A DNA stretch of 16,386 nucleotides, from positions 14,936 through 31,321 of the forward strand of contig JAJTFU010000027.1 of assembly GCA_021299075.1 (NCBI GenBank), given 5' to 3'. This document shows positions 7,110 through 14,713 of this stretch, one piece after another. This DNA is from Novosphingobium sp. (lineage in GTDB: Bacteria > Pseudomonadota > Alphaproteobacteria > Sphingomonadales > Sphingomonadaceae). A program made the position numbers and the translations under genes. The notes beneath the pieces were generated by a model. It made no database searches. It was not told the origin of the DNA and saw nothing but the letters and a program-made list of their open reading frames with translations. Numbering within the stretch: position 1 is the first letter of the stretch; each line of letters opens with the position of its first letter.

Positions 7110-7727
7110 TTGGGATTGACCGCAGAGCAATTGAAGCATGGCCTAGACAGCGTGGCCGCGATCGAACCGCGCTTTGCCGGCGCGCTGGCCCGCACCGGCT
7201 ATCCCGAGCCGCGGATCCGCCCGCGCGGCTATGGCACGCTGATGCGCACGATCGTTGGCCAGCAGGTCAGCGTGGCCGCCGCCGCATCGATGTGGCGCAA
7301 GTTCGAGGCGCACCTGGGGCCGGAACTGCCGCCCGAAAAGGTACTGGAATCCGATTTCGATACCCTGCGCGCCTGCGGCCTCTCCAAGCAGAAACAAGGC
7401 TACATGCGGAGTCTGTGCGAACTGGTGGTGGGCGGCGAACTCGATTTCGATTCGCTGCCAGCGGACGATGAGGCAGCGATCGCCCAGCTCACCCAGATCA
7501 AGGGCATCGGGCGCTGGTCAGCCGAGATCTACCTGCTGTTCGCCGAAGGGCGCGGCGATATCTGGCCGGCCGGCGATCTCGCCGTCCAGGCAGGCCTGCA
7601 CAAGCTGCTGGACCTGCCCGAACGCCCCAGCGAAAAGCTGACCCGCGAACTGGCGGAAGCCTGGCGCCCGCACCGCGGCGCGACGGCAATCTTCACCTGG
7701 CATTGCTATAATAATCCGGCCTTGTAA
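7110..7727 (+). CDS. alkA: AlkA-type DNA-3-methyladenine glycosylase
   Basis: Base-excision repair enzyme of the HhH-GPD superfamily that removes alkylated bases. The helix-hairpin-helix is KGIGRWSAE (131-139) and the catalytic aspartate is D156 in PAGDLAVQ. TIVGQQVS near residue 47 is a typical early family segment. There is no in-frame ATG before the conserved domain. The frame opens with TTG at 7089; I chose TTG at 7110 (205 residues) because AGGA at 7098-7101 is well spaced before it. It lacks the N-terminal domain of E. coli AlkA, like many short bacterial versions. It is divergent from the ferredoxin gene, with about 88 bp between the two starts. Confidence 0.9.
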   Translation: MGLTAEQLKHGLDSVAAIEPRFAGALARTGYPEPRIRPRGYGTLMRTIVGQQVSVAAAASMWRKFEAHLGPELPPEKVLESDFDTLRACGLSKQKQGYMRSLCELVVGGELDFDSLPADDEAAIAQLTQIKGIGRWSAEIYLLFAEGRGDIWPAGDLAVQAGLHKLLDLPERPSEKLTRELAEAWRPHRGATAIFTWHCYNNPAL

Positions 7728-7769
7728 GCTGTCTCGGAGTTTGCCCGAAAGGCAGACCAAGGAGGGGGC

Positions 7770-8537
7770 ATGGGAGAGAATTCCACCGGCGGAGCCGACA
7801 AGCCTTTCATTGATTTCAATCAGACCCATCCTGCTGACCGTGATGCGGTGGCAATTGCGATTGCGCTTTGCTGGTTCGGGCTGCTCTCGGGCTTCATTCC
7901 CGACATGCTGCGCGAATACAACGCTGGCCATAGCTATGTGCCCAGCGCTCATGTCCACGCCGCAACTGCATTCGGCTGGATGTTGCTGCTTTCCTGGCAA
8001 GCATTGAAGGTGCGCCGAGGCCAGATGACCGAGCACCGCCGCAATGGCCAACGCTTTGGACCGTGGCTGGCGGCGATCGTGACAGTGAGTGCTCTGATCA
8101 CGGTCTGGACCGCGGACCGGGTGCTGTTGTCTTCGCAGGAGTTCAACCCGGCACGTCTGGCCTTCCAGGTCGGTCACATTATTCCATTTGCTGTCCTTTC
8201 GGGCATTGCCTTGTGGCGGATCGACCGGCCAGACATGCATAAACGGCTGATGCTGCTGGCCGTCTTCGCGACCCTTGACACTGGCTGGTCGCGCTGGCTG
8301 GCGAGCGACCTGCGCGAAATCCTAGGAACGGGCCTGGCCCAGCAACTACTCGCCCGCTTCCCGCTGACCTGGGCGCTGATGGCAGGGATGGCAATTTATG
8401 ACCGGGTGACGCGCAGACGCCTGCACCCAAGCTTTCTGCCAGCGGCAGCCTTGATCCTGGCCACCGAATTCGGCGCCGCAGCGCTCTACTTTGCGCCATG
8501 GTGGCCTGATCTGGCCCGGCGCCTGCTTGGCGGTTAG
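7770..8537 (+). CDS. Multi-pass membrane protein with paired histidines, family not recognised
   Basis: 255 residues with a strong AAGGAGG ribosome site just before the ATG. About six or seven hydrophobic segments are visible (roughly 26-44, 62-78, 97-113, 131-149, 158-172, 195-210 and 223-241). Histidines sit at helix ends: HVH (61-63), EHRRNG (H89), GHIIP (H136) and DMHKRLM (H157). The pattern HVHA...GW...EHRRNG...HKRLMLLA recurs, as I recall, in unnamed bacterial membrane proteins; heme or metal binding is possible but unproven. It follows alkA on the same strand by 42 bp and may be cotranscribed with it. No function is assigned. Confidence 0.85.
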   Translation: MGENSTGGADKPFIDFNQTHPADRDAVAIAIALCWFGLLSGFIPDMLREYNAGHSYVPSAHVHAATAFGWMLLLSWQALKVRRGQMTEHRRNGQRFGPWLAAIVTVSALITVWTADRVLLSSQEFNPARLAFQVGHIIPFAVLSGIALWRIDRPDMHKRLMLLAVFATLDTGWSRWLASDLREILGTGLAQQLLARFPLTWALMAGMAIYDRVTRRRLHPSFLPAAALILATEFGAAALYFAPWWPDLARRLLGG

Positions 8538-8641
8538 ATTTGGCCAGATTTCGGTCCAGGCATCGCCTTACCCAGCGCATTGTCATTGCATGCTGCTAAC
8601 ATTGTTGTAAGTAGCCTCCTCGCGAATTGGGAGAGGCGCGC

Positions 8642-9451
8642 ATGTATACAAACCGCAAGGCAATTTTCATCACGGGTGGTGGTTCGGGCATTGGTCGGGC
8701 CGTGGCGCAGAAATTTGCCGCCAATGGCTGGTTTGTCGGCCTGGCTGACATCAGCGAGAGCGGAATGAAGGAAACGGCGGCGCTGCTGCCGGCCGGCGCC
8801 TCCTCGCAGCACAAGCTTGATGTCCGTGACCGCGCTGCCTGGGACGTAGCGCTGGCCGACTTTGCCAAGGCGGCTGGCGGCAAGATCGACGTGGTCTTCA
8901 ACAATGCCGGCATTCCGCTGGGCGGCGCACTGATCGAAAATAAGCCCGAAGAAATCGAGCGGTGCCTCGATATCAACCTCAAGGGCGTACTGTTCGGCGC
9001 CCAGGCCGCCTACCCCTGGCTCAAGGCCAGCGCGCCAGGTTCGTGTCTGCTTAACACGGCCAGCGCTGCCGGCATCTATGGCACGCCGGGGGCCTCAGTC
9101 TATTCGGCCACCAAGTTCGGCGTGCGGGCGATCACCGAAAGCCTGGATGGTGAATGGGCCGAAGACGGGATCAAGGTCGCCAGCCTTATGCCGGGCTTTA
9201 TCGACACCCCGCTGATCGACATGACCTCCAACCAGGGCAGCAATGAAGCCATCCGCGAACGGGTGGTTGAGGCGGGGCTGGAGATCACCCCGGTCAGCGA
9301 AGTGGCCGACACCGCCTGGGCCGCAGTCCACGGCGACAGCTTGCACAACCGCGTCGGCAAGACCGCCCACCGCATCGCCTTCGCCGCCCGCTGGCTGCCC
9401 GGGCGCGTGCGCAAGCAGATGCGATCAAGCGCGCGGCCGCTGGGGAAGTAG
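8642..9451 (+). CDS. Short-chain dehydrogenase/reductase (SDR), classical type
   Basis: NAD(P)-dependent oxidoreductase, substrate unknown. 269 residues from the ATG at 8642, which has GGGAGAGG just upstream; an earlier TTG at 8627 was rejected. Rossmann motif TGGGSGIG (11-18), NNAG (87-90), the structural N112, and the catalytic S141, Y154 and K158 (YSATK) are all present. After the active site, PGFIDTPLID fits the usual SDR lid. The C-terminal 25 residues are basic (RWLPGRVRKQM) and could contact the membrane. The 104-bp gap upstream (8538-8641) suggests its own promoter. It converges on the dehydratase gene with 2 bp between stops. Confidence 0.93.
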   Translation: MYTNRKAIFITGGGSGIGRAVAQKFAANGWFVGLADISESGMKETAALLPAGASSQHKLDVRDRAAWDVALADFAKAAGGKIDVVFNNAGIPLGGALIENKPEEIERCLDINLKGVLFGAQAAYPWLKASAPGSCLLNTASAAGIYGTPGASVYSATKFGVRAITESLDGEWAEDGIKVASLMPGFIDTPLIDMTSNQGSNEAIRERVVEAGLEITPVSEVADTAWAAVHGDSLHNRVGKTAHRIAFAARWLPGRVRKQMRSSARPLGK

Positions 9452-9453
9452 GT

Positions 9454-9744
9454 TCAGCCGACGCTGGCGAGCCACTCCACCATCGCCGCGTCGCGCGCGG
9501 AAACGCCGCCCGCATCGTGCGTAGTCAGCGTAATCTCCACCCGGTTGTAGACGTTGAACCATTCCGGGTGGTGATCGGCCTTGTCGGCATAGAGCGCGAC
9601 GCGGGTCATGAAGCCGAAGGCTTCGTTGAAATCCGTGAACTTGAACGTGCGCTCCAGCGCGAGGCCATCGGCGCGGAGCTGCCAGTCCGGGTGCCGCGTC
9701 AGCAGGTCGGACAGTTCGGTATCGGTCAGGCGGGCAATGGACAT
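9454..9744 (-). CDS. phhB: Pterin-4a-carbinolamine dehydratase
   Basis: Small enzyme that dehydrates 4a-hydroxytetrahydropterin, recycling the cofactor of aromatic amino acid hydroxylases; also linked to molybdopterin metabolism in some bacteria. 96 residues, full family length. The signature is DHHPEWFNVYNRVEI (57-71) with catalytic H58 and H59, followed by LTTHDAGGV (73-81) with H76. AAGGAGC lies a few bases before the ATG at 9744. No phenylalanine hydroxylase is in the window, so the pterin partner is not identified. It is divergent from ccmA (47 bp between starts). Confidence 0.95.
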   Translation of the reverse strand: MSIARLTDTELSDLLTRHPDWQLRADGLALERTFKFTDFNEAFGFMTRVALYADKADHHPEWFNVYNRVEITLTTHDAGGVSARDAAMVEWLASVG

Positions 9745-9791
9745 GAGCGGCTCCTTGGCAGTGCGCCCGCTTTCCCCTATCGCGCTGGGCG

Positions 9792-10370
9792 ATGCAAGCG
9801 TGCCGCCTGACTGCGAACAACCTGGCCTGCCAGCGCGGCGAGCGGCTGCTGTTCCGTGGTCTCGGACTGGAGCTCACGTCCGGGCAGGGACTGCAGGTCA
9901 AGGGCGCCAACGGCATCGGCAAGTCCAGCCTGATCCGCATCCTCGCCGGCTTGCTGCGTCCGCTGGTCGGCACAGTCGAACGCGAAGGTAGCATCGGGCT
10001 GCTGGATGAGCGCCCTGCCCTCGATCCCGGCCTGCCGCTGGGCCAAGCGCTGGTCTTCTGGCAGCGGCTCGACGGGCCGGGCGACGCAGAGCTGGCGCAG
10101 CTTGGCCTCTCCGGCTTGCTCGAAGTACCGGTGCGCTATCTTTCGACCGGGCAGAAGAAGCGCGCGGCATTGGCCCGGCTGTTGGGGCAGGAAGCCCCGA
10201 TCTGGCTGCTTGATGAGCCGCTCAATGGCCTCGATGCCAAGGGTGTTGCCTTAGTTGAGGCGCTGGTGGCGCAGCACTGCGCGCAGGGCGGGATTGCCCT
10301 CGTCGCCTCGCACCAGCCGATCGCTCTGCCCGGCGGCGCGGCGATCGATCTGGCGGACTTTACCGCATGA
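9792..10370 (+). CDS. ccmA: Cytochrome c maturation ABC ATPase CcmA
   Basis: ATP-binding subunit of the CcmABCD complex, which releases holo-CcmE so heme can be delivered to apocytochrome c at the periplasmic face. 192 residues. Walker A is GANGIGKS (38-45), the ABC signature LSTGQKKRAALARLL starts at 117, Walker B is WLLDEP (138-143), and the switch histidine is H174 in ASHQP. LDEPLNGLD is the typical CcmA wording. The ATG at 9792 has only a weak G-rich sequence upstream. Overlaps ccmB by ATGA at 10367-10370. Confidence 0.94.
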   Translation: MQACRLTANNLACQRGERLLFRGLGLELTSGQGLQVKGANGIGKSSLIRILAGLLRPLVGTVEREGSIGLLDERPALDPGLPLGQALVFWQRLDGPGDAELAQLGLSGLLEVPVRYLSTGQKKRAALARLLGQEAPIWLLDEPLNGLDAKGVALVEALVAQHCAQGGIALVASHQPIALPGGAAIDLADFTA

Positions 10371-11023
10371 GGCACTTCCTGATCCTGCTGCGGCGCGACC
10401 TTAGCCTGCTGCTCGGCGGCGAGCGACGCGGGGCGACCTTGCTGCCAGTGCTGTTCTTCCTGGCAGTCGCCATGCTCTATCCGTTCGCGGTCGGGCCCGA
10501 TGCGCCGGTACTGGCGCGGACCGGCGGCGGGGTGCTGTGGATCGCGGCGCTGCTGGCGGCGATCCTGCCGCTCGACCGGTTGGTCGAGCCCGATCTGGAG
10601 TTGGGCCTGTTCGATCAGCTGGCGCTGCGCGGCATCAGCGAGGAATTGGCCATGACCGCGCGGATGGTGGCGCACTGGCTCAGCTTCGCCCCGGCGCTGC
10701 TGCTGGCCGCCCTCCCCGCCTCGGCACTGGTCGGGACCGATGTGGCGACGCTCAAGACGGTCGAACTGGGCCTGCTGGCAGGAACGCCGGGCCTTGCGGC
10801 GTTGGGCGTGCTGGTCGCGGCACTCACTGCCAGCCTGCGCGGCGGCGCGGCGCTGGGCGGCCTGCTGGTCATTCCGCTGGCCGTGCCGCTGCTGGTCTTT
10901 GGGGCGGGCAGTCTATCGACGGGCGGCGAGGCCGGTATTGCCCTGACCGCTGCCTTCAGCCTGGTGCTGGTGGCGATCACGCCATTCGCCGCCGCCGCCG
11001 CGATCCGCAGCGCACGGGGTTAG
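10367..11023 (+). CDS. ccmB: Heme exporter/cytochrome c maturation permease CcmB
   Basis: Membrane subunit partner of CcmA. 218 residues, close to the usual 220. Six hydrophobic segments are visible; the conserved PLAVPLLVFGAG lies in the second half and DQLALRGIS in the first cytoplasmic region. ATGA overlap with ccmA shows coupled translation. Downstream, where ccmC would often follow, lies map on the other strand; the two stop codons overlap in the four bases TTAG (11020-11023). The rest of the ccm system must be elsewhere. Confidence 0.94.
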   Translation: MRHFLILLRRDLSLLLGGERRGATLLPVLFFLAVAMLYPFAVGPDAPVLARTGGGVLWIAALLAAILPLDRLVEPDLELGLFDQLALRGISEELAMTARMVAHWLSFAPALLLAALPASALVGTDVATLKTVELGLLAGTPGLAALGVLVAALTASLRGGAALGGLLVIPLAVPLLVFGAGSLSTGGEAGIALTAAFSLVLVAITPFAAAAAIRSARG

Positions 11024-11847
11024 TACGGCGGCTTGTCCAGCCCCTTGGGCGACTTGGTGAAGATCTCCACCCCGGTCTCGGTAATTCCGATCGAGTGTTC
11101 GAACTGGGCCGAGAGCGAGCGGTCGCGGGTTACCGCCGTCCAGCCGTCTTCCAGCACCTTCACCCCCGGCTTGCCGAGGTTGATCATCGGTTCGATCGTG
11201 AAGAACATGCCCGGCTTCAGTTCCGGGCCGGTCCCGGCGCGGCCCGCGTGGACGACCTCGGGGGCATCGTGGAAGAGCCGGCCCAGACCATGACCGCAGA
11301 ATTCGCGGACCACGCCATAGCGGTTTGCTTCGGCATAGGTCTGGATCGCCGCGCCGATATCGCCCAGCCGCGCGCCCGGACGGCTGGCCGCCTCGATCCC
11401 CAGCATCAGGCATTCGTGCGTCACGTCGACTAGCCGCTTGGCCTTCAGCGGCACGTCGCCGACCAGGTACATCCGGCTGGTATCGCCGTGCCAGCCATCG
11501 AGCAAAGGGGTGACGTCAATGTTGACGATATCGCCGTCCTTCAGAACCTTGTCCGAAGGAATGCCGTGGCAGACCACGTGGTTGATCGAGATGCAGCACG
11601 AATGGGTGTAGCCGCGATAGCCGAGCGTGGCCGGGACCGCGCCGCCATCCAGCGTCATCTGGCGAACAATGTCATCCAGCTCCTGGGTTGAGACGCCCGG
11701 CTGAACCATCGGCACCAGCGCATCGAGGATCTCTGCCGCCAGCCGCCCGGCGCGGCGCATCCCCTCGAAACCTTCCGGCCCGTGGAGCTTGATCGTGCCG
11801 TCGCGCAGGACGGTCTCGGTTCCGGTAACTACCTGGTACTGTGTCAT
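11020..11847 (-). CDS. map: Type I methionine aminopeptidase
   Basis: Removes the N-terminal methionine from nascent proteins; dinuclear metal enzyme in the cytosol. 275 residues from the ATG at 11847 (the frame opens 10 codons earlier; either is possible and neither has a strong ribosome site). Catalytic H94 (NHVVCHGIP); metal ligands D111 (NIDV), D122 (DTSRMY), H186 (GHGLG), E219 (FTIEPM) and E250 (FEHSIGIT). All expected residues are present. It lies 45 bp downstream of the broken lipoprotein gene on the same strand. Confidence 0.96.
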   Translation of the reverse strand: MTQYQVVTGTETVLRDGTIKLHGPEGFEGMRRAGRLAAEILDALVPMVQPGVSTQELDDIVRQMTLDGGAVPATLGYRGYTHSCCISINHVVCHGIPSDKVLKDGDIVNIDVTPLLDGWHGDTSRMYLVGDVPLKAKRLVDVTHECLMLGIEAASRPGARLGDIGAAIQTYAEANRYGVVREFCGHGLGRLFHDAPEVVHAGRAGTGPELKPGMFFTIEPMINLGKPGVKVLEDGWTAVTRDRSLSAQFEHSIGITETGVEIFTKSPKGLDKPPY

Positions 11848-11892
11848 CGCCGCGCCATATAGGCGCATCGCCGCCAAAAAGCGAGGGCAGCC

Positions 11893-12700
11893 TTACCGGC
11901 CAAGCGCGAAGACCGAACGGTACTGCGGCTTGACTGCCGCCAGCACGGCCTTGGTCACCGGCAGGGTGATCTCGTAATCGCCCTCGGCATAGGGTCCGGC
12001 CTCGTAGGGCGCGATCAGGATTCCGATCCAGTCAAACTGCTGCTTGTTCGAGGAACCGAGGATCACGGTCGAAGCAGTGGGGTCCACGCACTGATCGAAC
12101 ATGTCATCGCTGTTCGGATCGATCGGCTCGCCCCGGCGCGCCGCGCGTTCGCGGTTGAGCGCCTTGCAGAACGGTTCGCGGATCGCAGCAGCCAGCGCCG
12201 CTTTCGCCACGAACAGGTCGGTCGCCACCCGGCTCTTTCCGGCCGCCTTGTCCCACAGCAGCGCCTGCGACCAATGGTTGGGGTGCGCCCCGCTGGTATA
12301 GGTGCTCGCCCCGGCCGACAGGCTGAGCCAGCCGGGCAAGTCCGTCACGACCGACCAGCCGGCCGAATAGGAATAGGGGTTGAACGGAAAGCCGTTTTCC
12401 TGTGCGGCAACCCGCCCTTCGCGCGCGGCGGCGGCCAGCTCGCGGCGCTGTTTGGCGAGGTCCGCCTCCAGTTCGGCCGCCAGCGCCGGGATCGCGGCGG
12501 CTTCGGCCGGTAGCTGTAATCGAACTGAACGAGGCGGTGCGTTCTTCGGTCTTGCGGGCCTGTGCTGGCGCTGGGGCTGTCGCCGTTGCTACCGGGGCTG
12601 CTGTGCTCGCATTGGCAGTGGCTTCCGGTGCCTTGGCCTCGTCCTTCTCCGGCACACATCCCGTGCTGAGCAGCAGGAACAGGATCGCCGCTTTCCGCAT
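11893..12700 (-). pseudogene. DUF4163/DUF3298-like lipoprotein, broken by two 1-base losses
   Basis: The gene starts at ATG 12700 after an AGAGGAAA ribosome site, with a lipoprotein-type signal peptide (MRKAAILFLLLSTGC, lipid cysteine 15) and an Ala/Thr/Pro-rich linker. The C-terminal domain (PGWLSLSAGASTYTSGAHPNHWSQALLWD) looks like the DUF3298/RsiV family of cell-envelope proteins. Three frames are needed. The linker ends in ERTA; the next eight residues (LVQFDYSY) are in a second frame; PAEAAAIPALAAELEADL onward is in a third. One C added at each of the CC runs at 12533-12534 and 12509-12510 restores a single frame. The span is 808 bp, and 808 plus 2 is 270 codons. Either a real pseudogene or a sequencing error. 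Confidence 0.8.
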
Positions 12701-12751
12701 TTGCCAATTTCCTCTCGCACCTTGCGCCGCAGCGCGGCTATGGCAGGGACC

Positions 12752-14146
12752 ATGACCGATAAGCACGCCTTGATCCAGCCTGACCGTGACCAAAGCGCCA
12801 CGCCGATCCATGTGGTCGACAAGGCGGGACTGGATGATTTCCTGAAGAGCCTGCCTGCCGCAGCGCGCTCCGCCCTCGCCGCGCAGAAATTTTCGGCCGG
12901 ACCGTTCGAACACGCGATCCTGCCAAATGGTGAAGACTGGTCAGTCGTCACCGGCGTCGCCGATGCGAGCGAACTTGGCACCTGGTGTCTGGCCCGGCTG
13001 GGGGAAAGTCTGCCGGCCGGAACCTATCGCGTCGCCAATGCCGATAGCGGCCCGGCGCTGTTCGGCTGGGCGGCCGGGCAATACCGCTTTGACCGCTACC
13101 GCGCCGAACCATCGGAGGAAGGCCCGCGCGTGCTGCTGACCAAGGCTGCCGGGGCAATCGCCCCTGCCCTGGCCGAAGTTGCCGCGACGGTGCTGGTCCG
13201 CGACATGGTCAACACCCCGGCCGAAGACATGGGCCCGGCCCAGCTTGAGGCCGAAGTTGCCCGCGTCGCCAAGGCCCACACCGGTAAGTTTGGGGCCGAG
13301 GTCAAGGTGACCAGCGGCGATGCGCTGGAGCAGGGCTATCCGATGGTCCACGCGGTCGGCCGGGCGGCGGCCCGCCACCACGCGCCGCGTCTGCTGGAAC
13401 TGACCTGGGGCGATCCGCGCCATCCCAAACTGGCGATCGTCGGCAAGGGCGTCTGCTTTGACAGCGGCGGGCTCGACATCAAGCCGGCCTCGGGCATGCT
13501 GCTGATGAAGAAGGACATGGGCGGCGCGGTCCACGCCCTCGCTCTCGCCCAGCTGGTCATGCAGCATCACCTCAAGGTGCGGCTGCACCTGCTGATCCCG
13601 GCGGTGGAGAACGCGATTGCGGGCAATGCCTTCCGCCCGGGCGATGTGCTGAAGAGCCGCGCCGGGATCTCGGTCGAGATTGGCAATACCGATGCCGAAG
13701 GGCGGTTGGTGCTGGGCGATGCGCTGACCCGCGCAGGCGAGGAAGAGCCCGAGCTGGTGATCGACTTTGCCACCCTGACCGGCGCTGCGCGCGTCGCGGT
13801 CGGGCCGGACCTTCCGGCCCTGTTCACCCGGCGCGACGAGACCGCCGCGGAAATGCTGGCGGCGGGCGAAGCCGCGAATGATCCGTGCTGGCGCCTGCCG
13901 CTTTACGATGGCTACCGCGAATACCTGAAGAGCGACATTGCCGACCTCAACAACTCCGGCAGCAACGGCTTCGCCGGCGCCTCGGTCGGCGCGCTGTTCC
14001 TCGACCGGTTCGTCCCCGCCGGGACCGACTGGGCCCACTTCGATACCTTCGCCTGGCGCCCCGCTGCCAAGCCCGGCCGGCCCAAGGGCGGTGACGCCCT
14101 GGGCCTGCGCGCGGCTTGGGGCCTGCTCAAGGGGCGCTATGGATAA
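12752..14146 (+). CDS. M17 leucyl aminopeptidase family protein
   Basis: Cytosolic dinuclear metal aminopeptidase. 464 residues from the ATG at 12752, chosen because AGGGA lies just before it; an ATG four codons earlier is the alternative and the open frame to 12380 is antisense to the lipoprotein gene. The catalytic domain has GKGVCFDSGG (231-240, with K232 and D237), KKDMGGA (D255) and the family signature NTDAEGRLVLGDAL (312-325; D314, E316, R318). The N-terminal domain is short and divergent, as in the alphaproteobacterial LAP group rather than E. coli PepA. It is divergent from the lipoprotein gene (about 50 bp between starts) and overlaps the SH3 gene by 8 bp. Confidence 0.95.
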   Translation: MTDKHALIQPDRDQSATPIHVVDKAGLDDFLKSLPAAARSALAAQKFSAGPFEHAILPNGEDWSVVTGVADASELGTWCLARLGESLPAGTYRVANADSGPALFGWAAGQYRFDRYRAEPSEEGPRVLLTKAAGAIAPALAEVAATVLVRDMVNTPAEDMGPAQLEAEVARVAKAHTGKFGAEVKVTSGDALEQGYPMVHAVGRAAARHHAPRLLELTWGDPRHPKLAIVGKGVCFDSGGLDIKPASGMLLMKKDMGGAVHALALAQLVMQHHLKVRLHLLIPAVENAIAGNAFRPGDVLKSRAGISVEIGNTDAEGRLVLGDALTRAGEEEPELVIDFATLTGAARVAVGPDLPALFTRRDETAAEMLAAGEAANDPCWRLPLYDGYREYLKSDIADLNNSGSNGFAGASVGALFLDRFVPAGTDWAHFDTFAWRPAAKPGRPKGGDALGLRAAWGLLKGRYG

Positions 14147-14555
14147 CTTGCTAGCTGGTCAAAGCGGCGCTAATCGCCCGGTCTTCCAGTTTTCGGGGCA
14201 CGAAGTCTTGACCGTAACCGCCATTCCCGAGGGCCAGTATGGCCTTTCCGGCCCGGCCGAAAAGCTTGACGCTGCGCATTGGCCGGTGCGCGGGGACCTG
14301 GCGCATATCCGCCTGGCTGGGCGCTGCTTCGTGCCGCACTATGCCGTGCCAATGCCGCACAAGGTTGTGGCGGGCGGCGCCAGCCTGCTCGCCGCCAACC
14401 GGGCCGATGCGGAAGTGCACGAGGAACTGGCCGGCGGCGCAGTGTTCAACGTGCTGGACGTGACCGGCGGCTGGGCCTGGGGCCAGGTCGGCGAGGACGG
14501 CTTTGTCGGCTACCTGCCGGTCGAAGCGCTCGATGCGGACGAACGACGAAGCTGA
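14139..14555 (+). CDS. SH3-like domain protein, probably a C40 peptidase lacking its catalytic domain
   Basis: 138 residues. GDLAHIRLAGRCFVPHYAVPMPH (about 50-72) and FNVLDVTGGWAWGQVGEDGFVGYLP (about 104-128) match the N-terminal part of NlpC/P60 (C40) cell-wall peptidases that follow LAP genes in alphaproteobacteria. The second stretch is a bacterial SH3 fold. The NlpC/P60 domain with its Cys-His pair is absent: the frame stops 13 bp before a palindromic repeat. It may be truncated or a natural SH3-only binding protein. The start lies inside the LAP gene (8-bp overlap), so translation is coupled. Confidence 0.75.
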   Translation: MDNLLAGQSGANRPVFQFSGHEVLTVTAIPEGQYGLSGPAEKLDAAHWPVRGDLAHIRLAGRCFVPHYAVPMPHKVVAGGASLLAANRADAEVHEELAGGAVFNVLDVTGGWAWGQVGEDGFVGYLPVEALDADERRS

Positions 14556-14568
14556 ACTATCCCCATTC

Positions 14569-14668
14569 CCGTTCGTGCTGAGCTTGTCGAAGCACCGCTT
14601 TTTTCTTCGGGTCTGGGCTCAACGCCGCCAGAACAAGGGCGGTCCTTCGACAGGCTCAGGACGAACGG
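14569..14668. repeat. Imperfect palindromic repeat element (REP-like)
   Basis: Left arm 14569-14596 and right arm 14641-14668 are inverted copies of 28 bp with 4 mismatches, separated by 44 bp. The arms carry GTGCTGAGCTTGTCGAAGCA and the complementary CCTTCGACAGGCTCAGGACG. I know this kind of sequence as an abundant intergenic repeat in sphingomonad and related genomes. It can form a long stem in RNA and may end transcription from LAP-SH3. It fills most of the 158-bp gap to argC. Confidence 0.8.
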
Positions 14669-14713
14669 AGTTTGCGAAGGTAGGGTCTGGATCGAGCCGT
14701 CAGGTTGTTGCAC

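Noticed and set aside
6011..7471. Plus-strand open frame of 486 codons
   Set aside because: It lies antisense to cysK and the ferredoxin and then out of frame with alkA, all of which have clear motifs; long spurious frames are expected in GC-rich DNA.
8538..8641. Promoter of the SDR gene
   Set aside because: The gap is AT-richer around 8580-8610, but no -35/-10 pair with good spacing could be picked out.
10537..11433. Plus-strand open frame of 298 codons crossing ccmB and map
   Set aside because: It is out of frame with ccmB and antisense to map; both real genes have conserved residues throughout.
12941..14038. Minus-strand open frame of 365 codons
   Set aside because: Antisense to the M17 aminopeptidase, whose active-site motifs are intact.
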